Shown piece after piece: positions 21,510 to 33,009 of a stretch of DNA of 64,000 nucleotides. Below the pieces are notes generated by a model. The model saw only the letters and a program-made list of their open reading frames with translations. It ran no database searches and was not told the origin of the DNA. Made by a program: the position numbers and the translations under genes. Origin of the DNA: Gonocerus acuteangulatus (lineage: Eukaryota > Arthropoda > Insecta > Hemiptera > Coreidae); NCBI GenBank assembly GCA_946811695.1, contig OX328125.1, forward strand, positions 53,995,759 through 54,059,758, read 5' to 3'. How positions within the stretch are numbered: position 1 is the first letter of the stretch; each line of letters opens with the position of its first letter.

Positions 21510-22320
21510 CCTACATATGTCGTCCACTTGCCACTACTATTACGACTGAGGCTAGCTATTCATCACAATTTTTTGTTAATAATATATTTTTATTCAATTA
21601 TAGAAACAATTACAGCCGAACCTTGACTATATCCATTTTGGTAATTTTTTTTTAGATTATAGAATCAGAGTATAGCAAATTGTGAATTGGTGAACCACTT
21701 GATTACTCCATGAGGGCGGGATCTGCGAATCTCTGTATTTTCCCCAGAGTGTGATTTTGACCTGCAGAAGTGCGGAAAAGTGGCAAAGAATGAGAAAAAC
21801 CCATTGAAAAGACTAATTAACTGGTTTCGGTGGTGAGTAGTGGATTATTAATATCTAGGGAATGGTGCCGTTAACCCTCGCCCCCTTGCCTTGAGTTAAA
21901 AAGTAATTTTTCAAGAGGAGGGGCTCCCTGCTGAATATCCTCGGAATAGGGGTAATCCATCCTTATCGGTCAGGCACAAACTTTTTTATATATTACCCGA
22001 CATTTTTTACCTCCCCTGCCCACTCTCGGGTTACACTTGACGGGTTCGTTTCTTTGTCCGATTCCCAGGGCTATTCTGAAGGTAGAAGGGACGCAACGGG
22101 CAACTCGACATAGACTTTCTTCAGGCCGAATTTATCTGCGGCTCCGGAAACGTTATGGGTCAGCCGGTTCCGAGAAATGAAATAAATATAAAAAGGTTTT
22201 AACCTCTTTAGAAATATAACATTATTTACAACAAGGACTTTATTCATTGATATAACTTCCATTAGGCAGATACCTGAGATGCCTCAGGTCAATATTTAAA
22301 TAAATATTTAACAACTATAT
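21510..22320. other. No gene recognised
   Basis: Includes a GC-richer stretch at 21860-22170 with no open frame of interest. Confidence 0.35.

Positions 22321-22322
<2 letters not shown>

Positions 22323-22371
<49 letters not shown>
22323..22371. repeat. (TA)n microsatellite
   Basis: About 24 TA units. Confidence 0.95.
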
Positions 22372-22374
<3 letters not shown>

Positions 22375-22540
22375 TGTGAGAAATTATGAAATACTTCTAT
22401 ATGAATATTTCAACTGTTTCAAAATTATTGGATACCTTAATGCACAATCGGCGGTGACAGTAATCAGAGCATGAATTAGTTCTTGACGTTTCGAGAGTGA
22501 CTGTAATGAGGTCCATTGTATTAAAAATGAATAGAGGACC
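22375..22540. repeat. Repeat pair member, downstream of a (TA)n
   Basis: Shares order and sequence blocks with 23455-23615: ATTTTAACTnnTTCAAAAT, GGCGGTGACAGTAATCAGAGC (as GTCGGCAATAATAAGACATG), CATGAA..TTAGnTCTTG and GACGTTTCGAG. Both lie downstream of a (TA)n array. The class is unknown. Confidence 0.5.
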
Positions 22541-22794
22541 AACTTTGAAGGAAGATGTGTTCATTGTTTAACGTTTTAAGGTCTTCTGGATATAACAGTG
22601 TTGATGTGGTGGCAACCGATATTGTGCAAGATATTCTCAAGCTTTCTCACAATTTTTCTGATAATATAGATTTTTTTCACCAATTCATTTGTACCAAAGG
22701 ATTGGAACCTGAAGTTGGGCTTAAAAATCTACACTTTATTCTACGCTTACGTACTAGAAGGGTCTATAATATATACAACAGGCGATCTTAATCC

Positions 22795-23130
22795 TACTAT
22801 AAAGGGGAGAGTTTACGATAAGATCGGGCCCATTTATTTTCTGGTGATTCTGCATCAAAAAATAGTTGTCACCTGTCCAAACCTTTGTCCAAATGGACTT
22901 AGGAGCGGAGAAAGAAAAAAAAAATAGGTTGAAAATGGCGTACTTTATATATCTTGAGTTTAGAAAATAATAATAGCAAAATGATTCTTTCACCAATTCA
23001 TATTTTTTTTTTACAGAGTAGGTTAAAGGAAAAATACAATCGTTAAACAATAATTTTACGATGCAGAATCACCAGAAACAAAATAATGGGCCTGATCGGT
23101 GACCCTAACACTGTGCACTCGTCTTTTACG
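22795..23130. mobile_element. Short relative of the 16312-17949 palindromic element
   Basis: AAAGGGGAGAGTTTACG...GATCGGGCCCATT and, at the other end, AATGGGCCTGATCGGTGACC with GTGCACTCGTCTTTTA form imperfect inverted ends. The interior shares CTGGTGATTCTGCATC, AATAGGTTGAAA, GAGTTTAGAAAATAA and CGTTAAACAATAATTT with the larger element. It is a miniature derivative with no coding capacity. Confidence 0.6.
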
Positions 23131-23265
23131 TGTTTAATACTAAATGTAGAGAGAAAATGGAACATAGAAAGGGACTAAATAAGGATATCTAACATAAACT
23201 CATACATACAATATCTACACTCCCTCTTCTGGTCCAGGATCCGCCTTGTGCTGCCCTGCCATCTC

Positions 23266-23268
<3 letters not shown>

Positions 23269-23330
<62 letters not shown>
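23269..23330. repeat. (TA)n microsatellite
   Basis: About 30 TA units. Confidence 0.95.
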
Positions 23331-23332
<2 letters not shown>

Positions 23333-23454
23333 AGCTGGGGGTTATAGTTGTTTTCCCCAGGCTTCACATATATTCTATATTCTAGCGTAATTGGCCTTTG
23401 TGTAGACAATTAGATTCTCTCTGGTCCGTAGGATGGTGGGTGTCCATTTGCTCA

Positions 23455-23615
23455 ACCTGTAGAAGTTCTCACGATTTTTAGAGTGATAGAAAGTGAACAC
23501 GAACATTTTAACTCCTTCAAAATAGCTAGTTACTTTAGTAAGGAATGTTGGTCGGCAATAATAAGACATGAAGCATTAGATCTTGGCGTTTCGAGGCTGA
23601 TTGTACTTTAGGACA
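23455..23615. repeat. Repeat pair member
   Basis: Second copy of the repeat at 22375-22540 (see there); contains GGCGTTTCGAGGCTGATTGT. Confidence 0.5.
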
Positions 23616-23814
23616 TTGTTGGCCCGGCGTTGAAGTTAAACATTTCCGGCCCGTAGGGCGACAGGGAGAAGTGGAAGTGAGGGGGTTAATTTGCATAAGA
23701 CTTCATTTGTAGAGCCGGAACTGTCGGAGGAAGGTAGTTCTAGAGGAGGTCCTCAGCTATTTGACCGGCCTCTTAATCAGGCGGGACTCCTGAATAAACA
23801 GCGGTTTGTCTTTG

Positions 23815-23920
23815 CTCTCCCTCTCTCTCCTCTTTCTCCTCTCTTTCTAGTTTCCATCTCTCTTCTTCTCTCTCCCACTACCCTGAGGATGGCCTGGAAC
23901 GGCCCAAAACTACACAAATA
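23815..23920 (+). repeat. Polypyrimidine tract and weak hammerhead-like motif
   Basis: A CT-rich run (23815-23880) precedes CCCTGAGGATGGCCTGGAAC then GGCCCAAAAC. CTGAGGA and a GGCC/GGCC stem resemble the hammerhead core, but GAAAC is AAAAC, so at most a relic. Confidence 0.3.
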
Positions 23921-23989
23921 CTGTCCAAGGATATTTGGAAGGCTCCAATTGACATTCATTCGAAAGGTTATAATTATAAAGTAACGACA

Positions 23990-25090
23990 ACATACAAAGC
24001 AATGGTGATAACGATTGAAATTCTATTAAATAAAATAGAGTAGGTAATAAATGTTCTCCTTCAAAGGTTGATTTGCTTTGAGTTTTTATTTTATTTGAGA
24101 TTCGATACATTCGTCGTAGCCTAATTGTTTTAATTTAGTTCAGCCAAGGGTATCCACAGCCCTTGTGAAACATGTTCTTACTTCATTTTCGTCTCTTTTT
24201 TATCAAATGTACTGGTGGCTGATAATGTGGCCAGTACATACTGTGTATCCTGCGTCTTCCGTCGATTGAGTATTAAATGTTATTGCTCTGAATCATTCTC
24301 CTGGTTGTTCCAGTTTCATACTGCAGATTAGCCTTTTTAACTGACGTCTTGATTGAATCCTACCAGAATCCCATTTAAATTATATTCTTCTATGCGAAAG
24401 TATTGAAGTTCTTCGTACATTTAAATACCCAAAGACTGGGAATGGCTGAATAAGAAGAAGATACATCCCCCAGGCAGTAGAAATAACTGCTTGCCGTGCT
24501 TTTTCCCAAATGAGATTCCTTTGCGAGAAGGATGAGGAGGAGGATAGAAGGAACTCCCTGATTGGTGGAATAATGAGCCGTGCCTTAAAAGCTGAGACAT
24601 CGGCTTCTCCAACCCCGCAGATTGGGATCGTGAAATTCGCTCTCCGGCACCTCCGACATTCTCAATTAGGATTCTAAGATATTCGCTTTCTCATTAGTTT
24701 ACTAAGGCCATTTCTGCTTTTCCTCTTTTTGAGCCTGCTTATTTCTTACCAGTTCTATCATTTACTCGACATTTTTATTTTATATTTCTACAATTCTAAT
24801 TATTTTAATTTGTAAAGCAGTGCATTATTATCACTAAACACTAAAATATGCTGCGTTGTCTAAACCAGCGTCTTCCAGCCTTTAGCGCACGAATTTCTGG
24901 TTGGAGGTACACGAAAAATAATCAGTAATGGCCTACTTAAAAAACATTAAATTATAAAAATATCATAGATGATATTTTATAACAAAATATTTTAATTAAT
25001 ACATTACTAAATAAGAATAAGTTAATACAAAATCAGGAAATCGATAACATTATTTTGCAATGAACTTTTAGAAGAAGTGTGACTAGATTA
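23990..25090. other. No gene recognised
   Basis: AT-rich DNA; only short unsupported frames. Confidence 0.4.
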
Positions 25091-25094
25091 TATA

Positions 25095-26019
25095 ATGGGC
25101 TGATTCATAAAAAATTACCGTTTTATAGGTAAAAAGGTAAAAACCAAAGTTTATTATTCTTCTACTTGCTTACAAGGTTTTTAATAATCAAAATATATAC
25201 CATTGTGTTCTATGGTTTGTGGCCTTCTGGAAGCCAGCTGTTGAAATCCTTGATGGTACCACTCTTTGGGTTTAGAATCGAAGAACTCACGAACGCCATT
25301 TTTAACTTCATTCAAGTTGTGGAATGTTTTTCCACGAAGGAAATGACCCATTGATCTGAACAGGTGGTAGTCTGATGGTGCTAGGTCTGGACTATAAGCC
25401 GGGGGAGGAAGAAGCACGATTCCATGCAAATCGGGTAGTTTTTGCTTTGTAAGGCGAGAGGTATGGGGTCTGGCATTATCTTGTTGGAACAAGACTTGCT
25501 TTCTGTTGACTAGACCTGGATTCCGCCGAACCAAAAAATCGTAAATTCTCAGCAGTTGCACTGAATATAACCTCTTAGAATTGCTTTTCGTAAGATCGGC
25601 TTCAATAGCAGGTCGCAGAGCGTTCTGGTTGACTACTGAAAAACGCCCAGATACAGATTTCTTTTCAAGGCTCAAATCACCTTTATTACATTTTTGGAAC
25701 CAACTTCTCATTGTCCTTTCATTCAAAGAGTCTTTATCCTCAAATTCAACCACTAAACGAATGCCTTCAGTTGCTGAAACCTTCCGTTTCCAAAAATAAA
25801 GCAAAATTATGACAATTCCGTACTGTAGTGCCATTGTGAACAAAGGGGAACTGTAGAAGTACTGAGCCGGTTAGAGGGTATGCTGGTTACCAAATGATTC
25901 ACAAGGGATCAAACATGAACTTGTTATCATAATTCTTTGCTCCCAAATGTAAATAAGAGAGGAATTACGATGCAAAGTTCAATCACAAAGAAACGGTCAT
26001 TTTTTCTGACTCAACCCAT
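25095..26019 (-). mobile_element. mariner-type transposon, internally deleted, ends intact
   Basis: The ends begin ATGGGCTGATTCATAAAAAA and ATGGGTTGAGTCAGAAAAAA and match over about 29 bp (25 identical). Both are flanked by TA (25093-25094 and 26020-26021), the duplicated target of the Tc1/mariner superfamily. At 925 bp it is shorter than a usual 1.3-kb mariner because part of the transposase gene is gone. Intact ends mean it could have moved with transposase supplied in trans. Confidence 0.9.
25181..25843 (-). pseudogene. mariner transposase with deleted catalytic segment
   Basis: The frame encodes 220 residues against about 345 in the family. Residues about 20-95 are the N-terminal paired-type DNA-binding region (RTMRSWFQKCNKGDL, SGRFSVV). 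The text then jumps to the catalytic domain at about residue 115: QQDNARPHT gives the second aspartate and YSPDLAPSDYHLF the third, 35 residues apart by my count. The segment that normally carries the first catalytic aspartate is missing, so this protein should be inactive. The frame is otherwise open, which suggests deletion in a fairly young copy. The best start is the second methionine (MALQYG) or lower, since the family start is not preserved. Confidence 0.85.
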
Positions 26020-26029
26020 TAATATATAT

Positions 26030-27125
26030 CGTCTTTGTTCATTAAAATTCGTTAATTCCTGTTTCGATTAACTTTTTTTTCAAATAATAATAATAATGAA
26101 TTCATAAAAATCAAAGTAAGTATAAATAATTAAGTGGATTGGGTCTGAAAGAAGATTTAAAAGCAGCGTAAATAAATACAGAAAAAGAGACCATTTAGAA
26201 AGGATAAAACAAGCTTATGCAAATAGAAAATCAAACTTGTTGAAACAGCGTTAACTTTACATCTTTTGGTCTTACAAGACACATACATGAATAATAATAA
26301 TAATCCAAGCATGCTAATCCTATAGGAGGTTTAATGCAAATAAAAAAATAAAAAAAATAACACGCTGAAAACAACAAATTTCACGAAATAAAATCATTCG
26401 ATCAAAGTGAGACTATTTAGCGTAATGTACTACCAAGTAGTACAGAACAACGATAATCTTATGTTTCGGAATATTTTCAACTAGCAACGACAATCATTTC
26501 CTTGTCTCGAAAACGAATTCTTGAGACTTGAGCAATACGTCGGCAAAGTTTAAATAAATGGCTATATATTAATATCCTGAAATGTAAATTTTCCTAAATA
26601 TGAAAAAACGCAGGACTAATAATTAATGAAGAAAGTACATTTCTTAAAACTAATGCAAATATAATTCTAGAAAACCAGAGATTAGAATAAGAAGTCAAGA
26701 CCATTTATTTAGGGCAACTGCTTTCATTTCATGTCAGAAGGCAGAAAAAAAAGAGAAAGAAGAAATCTAGTCTGGGAGAAATTTTAGAAGAAATCTAGCC
26801 TTGTCTTTCAAGTTTATTATGAAAAGCCCCAAGATTCCTCTAAAGGAAAAACACAGTTCTGGAAGCCTGCGTGTTTATTGTAAATCAAATCAAGGAGACT
26901 GGTTAAATCTAACTTCGAAATACTAAATCGAAATAGATAGGAGTATTAAAATATTTGTACAAGATATTCAAATGAATAGTTCAGATATTCGAGATTGGCT
27001 TGTAGTTAGTTTGGCACAGAATAACGAATATGTGGTATGCTTTGGCTAGTACTTTAGATGAAATATGGATGCCATGAGATGATATATTCATACTTACATG
27101 TATGTATATATATTTATACATACAT
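26030..27125. other. AT-rich DNA, nothing recognised
   Basis: No supported feature. Confidence 0.4.
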
Positions 27126-27127
27126 AT

Positions 27128-27128
27128 G

Positions 27129-27200
<72 letters not shown>
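27128..27200. repeat. (TA)n microsatellite
   Basis: About 34 TA units after a short TACATATGTATATG lead. Confidence 0.95.
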
Positions 27201-27202
<2 letters not shown>

Positions 27203-27454
27203 AACACTCACAAATTTGAACCAACGTTATTGTTATATCAATGGATTCTAAAACGTGAGATGTTTTAGTCGGCACGTCTACTCATAATTTCATAATATCA
27301 TAAGCGAGTTTCTTCCCAATGGAGAGAGGGAGGAAATACTCTGAAAGGAAACAGAGAAATTACAGCTACACATGTTGTCCAAACAGATTGCAATAACACA
27401 TACAGTGAAATTACTCCTTCCATGTGTTCGGGTACTGACCGTGTCTTCAACCTA

Positions 27455-27721
27455 CATATGAGGCGTTCCTGACCAGGAGGGTGAATTCGCCACATAGAAT
27501 TGTAAAGAAAAATTCACGAATTGGCCCTTCTGGTCCGCGCAGCTACCGCTCAAACCACAACCCCTGGATTTTATCACTGTGTATTTCTCATATCGTACAA
27601 GGGCGATCTAAACAAACGACACCTACACACTCTGCGTTTTCCATAAACGAGATGAACGTTACAATAAAAATAAAAACATAAACTGGCGAGTTCGCCCTTC
27701 TGGTCGGGAGCGCCTAATATG
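27455..27721. mobile_element. MITE-like element with ~38-bp inverted ends
   Basis: Left CATATGAGGCGTTCCTGACC (27455-) continuing CAGGAGGGTGAATTCGCCA is matched by the reverse complement of 27684-27721 with a handful of changes. A third, inverted copy of the core (CGAATTGGCCCTTCTGGTC) lies at 27517-27535. The interior is non-coding. The target duplication is unclear, so the ends are approximate. Confidence 0.5.
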
Positions 27722-27724
27722 ATT

Positions 27725-28390
27725 CCATGCAGGTTGCAGACACGACCAGTTCACGACTGATCAATTAACGGTGATGATAATAATCTCGGCACGTATTATT
27801 ACCTCTCGAACAGGGGCAGAAGGTTAGAGAACTTTGTAAGGTGTTCGGTCGAAATACGGATTATGTGATTAAATTTGGTGTATTGGTATTGGCAATAAAA
27901 ATTTTAATCTTTAAATATTGTCATAACTCAAACTGTTCTTCTCTTTCTTTCTTCTTTTATCTTTTGTCCTGTTTTTTAATTAAATTATTTCAATTTTTTA
28001 TTACAATCTTAATGGCTAAAAAGGATTAGACTGTTTATTTTGAAAATGTTTGCCGTATTTAACCAATTACACACTTCTATTTTTTATCATATAATTTTGC
28101 CTCTTCGAGAGAGTAACATTTCATTTATTATTAATGTGTCGACTTGAAGAGCTTATAGTATATATTTATATTTCGATAATTATAAACCTTACACAGAATT
28201 TTTGACGTGTATATATTGTTGCTGTATTGGAGTAAGATATTCTTTTGAAAATGTGTTCAATATATAATATGCATTAAAAACTTTCATATTACGAAAGAGT
28301 TTTAATGTTAATGAGTGCTTCAGAATTTGCTTTTTGGGCATAAAATATCTGTGAATTAGTTTTGAATGCTCAATTATGCAAAGTTGACTT
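27725..28390. other. AT-rich DNA, nothing recognised
   Basis: No supported feature. Confidence 0.4.
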
Positions 28391-28391
28391 T

Positions 28392-28686
28392 AAGCACTTT
28401 CCTCAGAATTTGGGTAGTGTAGACGGCTTTCCAGAACAATTTGCTTAAAATGTCCTACATACATAAAATAAAAACATGAATAGTTCTCTTTTAAATTTGT
28501 AATGAGTAACTGATCAATTATTAATTTGCTTCCAGAGTTATGTTTACACATGGTACCTACTACACTACGTAATAAATACAAAAAAACTCATATTATCGTA
28601 TTTTGATCTAACGCAGGAACAGGATACAGTCCCTCTAGATACAAAGCGCTCCTTGCGGCGGCTTTGTGATCCTACGTCTGGCGGGC
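28392..28686 (+). repeat. Dispersed repeat, copy 2
   Basis: Same orientation and block order as 4884-5194, ending CCTACGTCTGGCGGGC. See copy 1 for shared landmarks. Confidence 0.7.
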
Positions 28687-28710
28687 TTTTCCATTGAAAT
28701 ATATTACAAA

Positions 28711-29220
28711 GTAAACCCCCGCTTTCCGATAGACCGATTCAGCTCATTTTTACAACACTTCTTTCTCATGAGTTACCCACGACGTATACCGCGTTTCGTT
28801 TCAATACAGCAGAAATTACGACCGGTATGAGTATATTAGGAATTTGGGTCCGGAGTAAACCCCCCCTTCTAATGAACCGATTTAGTTAATTTTTACAACA
28901 CATATTTAACTGTGGATTACCACTACGAATACCGAGTTTCGTAGAAATATACCAAAAATCACGGCTGTTAGTGGCGAATTGGTATTGTGGGTCCGGAGTA
29001 AACCCCCCTCCTAATGAACCGATTTAGTTCATTTTTAGATCTCACTTTTCTCTCTATATTACCACAACGAATACTAAGTTTCGTTGAAATATAACAAGTA
29101 TTACGGCTGACATGGTCAAATTAGTGTTTTGGGTTCGGGGTAAACCCTCCCTTCCGGTGGACCGACTTTGGTGGTTAACGAACTCGTTCAGTCGTTTGCT
29201 AATTGAATGCTATATACCAA
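28711..29220 (+). repeat. Tandem repeat, about four ~140-bp units
   Basis: Units start near 28711, 28850, 28990 and 29130 at GTAAACCC(C)n, each with ACCGATTTAGTTCATTTTTA-type and ACGAATACCGAGTTTCGT-type blocks and a TTGGGTCCGGAGTAAACC junction. The last unit is partial. Divergence of roughly 20-30% between units suggests an old expansion. It ends just before the (CA)n(TA)n array. Confidence 0.75.
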
Positions 29221-29263
29221 TTTTTGTGACGAAAAAACAAAAACTCTGGCCGCTATCGTGTTA

Positions 29264-29270
<7 letters not shown>

Positions 29271-29354
<84 letters not shown>
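29271..29354. repeat. Compound (CA)n(TA)n microsatellite
   Basis: About 21 CA units followed by about 20 TA units, the same order as at 2914-2997. Confidence 0.95.
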
Positions 29355-29357
<3 letters not shown>

Positions 29358-29955
29358 TTTAACGGGGGTCATTTTCGGTGTCTACTAGGTAGGATCGATA
29401 AAGATTTGAAGAAATTTTTCAAAAATTCCGTCATGAGTCCAACCTTAATAGCTACTTTCCTTCGGAGGAAAGTGCTAAAAGGGACTACGTGACGATTGTT
29501 CCGGGGATATCCAAATTTAGATAATGAGTACAAGATTACTAGTAATACGAGGAACATCTATAACAAATTAAAAGTTCATATAGACTGTGAATTAACTCAA
29601 GAAGACGACTCATCGAAAATAGATACTCTTACTCTTCCGCAAAGAGGCAAAAATATCCGTACAATAAATACTAAAAAAAATGAAGAAAGAAAATAAATTT
29701 ATTAATAAAATAGAAAAATAAATAAATTTAAAAAAAATAAGAATATATAAATAAATATAGTTAAAAGAAAAAATGAATTAATGTAACTAACAGTTGACAT
29801 AATATAATGTTTGAAGTGTATACCTTTTTAAACCAGACTAAATATTGCAACTCGACATTTAATCGAAATGACAATTCGCGGACAATGACCTAATATATCT
29901 CATTAAAAACAACACTGTGCAGAAATCACACTAAATTAAATATTTTACTCGACGT
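29355..29955. other. No gene recognised
   Basis: AT-rich; a 66-codon lysine-rich plus frame at 29496 has no support. Confidence 0.4.
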
Positions 29956-29959
29956 AAAA

Positions 29960-30300
29960 TGGCAACCGCACCAACACATCTCAGTAAATCCTTATCCCAC
30001 ACTGAATTGAAGACTGGAGTGTGCGCCGCAGATGGTAGAAACGGCAAAGTGCTCCTCCCCTGCATTTGATAGCCCAAAAACAGGCCCCTAGCCTATTAGC
30101 ATCCTCCCAAGGCCATCCCCTCGAGCCCCCGGGGTTTTGCAAGACAGAAGGGCTCGCGAGATGATCCTGGATGAGGGGGATACCTACTACGCACAGCTTC
30201 CGCCCTGGAGCCAAGTACTCTCGCTCAATTCAATTTCCACCACGTTCTGGACACTCAACTGCAGTGCTTCCAACCATTCGACCACTGCGCCATATGATCA
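29960..30300 (-). mobile_element. tRNA-headed SINE (SINE-B, minus)
   Basis: The minus strand starts GGCGCAGTGGTCGAATGGTT, an A box of Ser/Leu tRNA type, followed about 45 bp later by a weak B box (GTGGTGGAAATTGAA). A GC-rich body of about 250 bp follows (CCCCGGGGGCTCGAGGGGAT is a landmark). The sharp contrast in GC with its surroundings supports an insertion. Single copy here, so family status is inferred. Confidence 0.5.
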
Positions 30301-30354
30301 TCAGACCAACTGTACATAGCGTAACTCGTAATGATAATAAATCGAAAACTCTCG

Positions 30355-30480
30355 GCGTTAGATCTCTCAAGGTGAAAGAAATCACCTTGAGAGATCTAAC
30401 TTTACTTCATGAGTCAAATCTTACTAATTTTGGCGTTAGATCTCTCAAGGTGAAACATCTCTCAAGGTGAAAGAAATCAC
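30355..30480. repeat. Shuffled hairpin patch
   Basis: GTTAGATCTCTCAAGGTGA (30357-30375) and its perfect reverse complement (30382-30400) form a 19-bp hairpin with a 6-base loop. The same words recur directly at 30432-30455 and 30457-30480. In between, 33 bp (30401-30433) is an exact copy of 31985-32017. Confidence 0.75.
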
Positions 30481-31130
30481 ATGTGGCGGCGTGGTAGTCT
30501 GGAACTGCAGGTGCCTCCATAACTTCTCTACTTGAAGCGATTTCGGGGACCTGGACCTTCTCTGCTGCTTGGAAACCCATCATATGTTAGAACCTGTCTC
30601 TCTACCGGCATCTCTAGCAGGCTTCACCTCTATATCCTTTCCTGCTGTAATAGTGAGAATTTCGGTCGTGCAAGTAGTGTCTTGGTAATAAGAAATGATA
30701 AGTTTAATGTGGAAAGGTGTTGTTTTTTCCTTATATTCCTCTTAGGATAGCATGTGGTTTGCCTTATTTTACTTTTCTTTATTTTGATTTTCATATAAAT
30801 GTTTTGCTTGGATTATTTTATCTTTTTATGTTTTGTATTGTTCCTTACATGGCATGTATTTTATTTTACTATTTAGTTTTTAAAACCATTTAGACCTATT
30901 TACGGCTTAAGTTTCATGTGCCTAAATTGTTAGATTGTTGTTTGATTTACTTGGTTATTTTTATATTACTATTTTTGGTAAAGTATATTTATTGACGCAT
31001 GTAGTTTGTTCTATTACTTTATGGTTGGAACTTTTGATTTATAAGCATGTGTTATGTAAAGAATCCAAAATATGCGCACTCCTTTGTAGAGGGCATTGCC
31101 CTCTCTTTGGTCATATAACCGAATAAAATG
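30481..31130 (+). mobile_element. Probable LINE 3' end with T-rich 3' UTR
   Basis: The stretch ends AGAGGGCATTGCCCTCTCTT then TGGTCATATAACCGAATAAA. A hairpin-plus-GGTCATA terminus is the style of many Jockey/R1-type LINE 3' ends. Upstream is 300 bp of T-rich DNA as in their 3' UTRs, preceded by a 72-codon frame (30532-30750) that could be the degraded C terminus but lacks a clear zinc-finger motif. Family assignment is inference. Confidence 0.4.
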
Positions 31131-31139
31131 AATGTGTCA

Positions 31140-31980
31140 ATAAACCATACGATTATTTTACAAAAAAAACTACTTTACTGTTATAATTCTCTGCAAAGAG
31201 TTGTTAAATATTTTTTACCACCAATTAACTGAACATTGACAATGAGGTACATCTACTATCTCGTGTGAAACGGTTCAATTTATTCGTTATACTTGCAAAT
31301 TGTAATACGAAGGAATACGTCAAGAACAATTAACAATATTAAATTGGATGGTAATTCATTCGACTCAGCGCTGAAAAATTCATTTGGAATTACACATCTC
31401 TGTAGCCAATGACTAAAATATGATTTTTTTTTGGATTGAATACTTGCTGTTTTTCAGGTCTTTCTTAATATAAACCCCGTTTATCTTCCAAAAAAATGTT
31501 TCAATCGAATTGGTAGCGGCCTCATTAGACTCAGCATAACAACAAAATATTGATGAATATGATACCGAAATCAGAAAGATTCATGCATCTTCAGGTTGTT
31601 TCCCCAACATCGGGCAATTAACACCATTGCGTCATTAAAAAAAATAAATAAAGATGAAATATTTATAGAAATTTAAACGAAGAATTCGAAGGAGTTATCA
31701 GAAAAGGAAATCATCCGAAAGATGAAGTAATAAGTGCTCAAAACCAATATGAAAAAATTGAAGATTGGTTTTGAAAGAAAATCATCACCTAACGAGCTTT
31801 TACCCATTCAGAGAACAAACAATCGCAAGCTTCGATATAAGAAGATTGGAAAGCTCTTACATAGGTTCGACATGAAAGGAAATATACTTCCATATCATAG
31901 GAGCAGAGGTAACTGAATAAATTCTTCAGAAAGGTGGCCAATAAATTACACTGGCCAACAAAAAAATATTTTTGTAATGT
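31140..31980. other. No gene recognised
   Basis: Includes a GGCCAATAAATTACACTGGCC inverted repeat at about 31934-31954; otherwise AT-rich. Confidence 0.4.
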
Positions 31981-32214
31981 TTCCTTTACTTCATGAGTCA
32001 AATCTTACTAATTTTGGGTTGAAAAAAAAATGAAAATGATAATAAAAAAAATTGTATTAGCTCTAGTTTCTGTGATACACCATGGGGCAAAATATATAAC
32101 GTTAACACATTGAGGCAAATCTGTAAATTTTAAACCATATGTTTATCAACATTATAAATCAATTTGGATTTATTAAATAATAGTTAAATTTTTAAAGAGT
32201 TGAAAATTAATGGC

Positions 32215-33005
32215 AGAAAACTTGGGAGGTTGGATGTTATTACCATCATGTGGATTTCATGGATGTCTCTTGTAGGTGAGTCCTGGAACATCCCTACACA
32301 CGCACCAATAGTAATCTGCAAGCATTCATTCATTCCAACGGCCCTGATATCTTGGTTCCATTACAGAAATATCCTGATGGAATCTCTCACCGTCTTCATC
32401 ACTCACCGCACCACAACTAGGAGGGAAAAAGTCTAGATGACAGTGGAGAAAATGAATTTTGAGAGACTTGTGGCATCCATGTTCATGATATTTTTGTAGA
32501 AGTATCCTCACCAACTGAACATAGTTATCTTCTCTTTTGTCCCCCCAAAAAACTTTAATAAGTCCCTTGAACGCATTTCAAGCTTCCTTTTCTTTCCTCT
32601 CCAAAACTTTGTCAAACGCAGGCTCCTTCACAAGCTCCCGAATTTGTGGCCCAACAAAAACACCTTCCTTAACTTTTGCATCACTTAAGAAAGCAAATTT
32701 TTCCCTCAAATATCTAAAGGCCTCTCCTTCTTTGTTCATGCCTTTGACAAAGTTTTTCATCAAACCGAGTTTTATATGTAGTGGTGGAAGAAATATATCT
32801 TTAGGGTCGACAAGAGGCAGGGCAACAGCATTTTTTTTCACTAGGGCCAAGATTTCTTGCAGGCCAGTCTGAATGTAATGTGATTTCCTATCCCTACTGT
32901 CCCACATACATAGAAAGCAGCAGTATTTAGTATAACCCAGTTGCATTCCTAAAAGATTTTCCACTTGTGTTCAGCATATTTGATTGAGTGGAGGAGGCTT
33001 TCATG
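32215..33005 (-). pseudogene. Decayed copy of an uncharacterised arthropod repeat-borne protein family
   Basis: Three minus-strand segments line up in order. IKYAEHKWKI near 33000 runs into a stop. 32578-32964 follows, with GMQLGYTKYCCFLCMWDSRD, then LPPLHIKLGLMKNFVKGMNK and VGPQIRELV. After a frameshift comes 32326-32514, with CHKSLKIHFLHCHLDFFPP, GAVSDEDGERFHQDI and EPRYQGRW. I recognise this C-x2-C / H-rich text as one present in many near-identical copies in arthropod genomes (including spiders). Its multicopy nature suggests a mobile element, possibly a degenerate transposase, but no function is established to my knowledge. At least two frame breaks show that this copy is dead. The N-terminal part was not identified upstream. 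Confidence 0.65.
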
Positions 33006-33009
33006 TTTT

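Noticed and set aside
22470..22520. Hammerhead motif on minus strand around CTCGAAACGTC
   Set aside because: GAAACGUC is present, but the expected CUGANGA strand is not recognisable; kept only as a landmark of the repeat pair.
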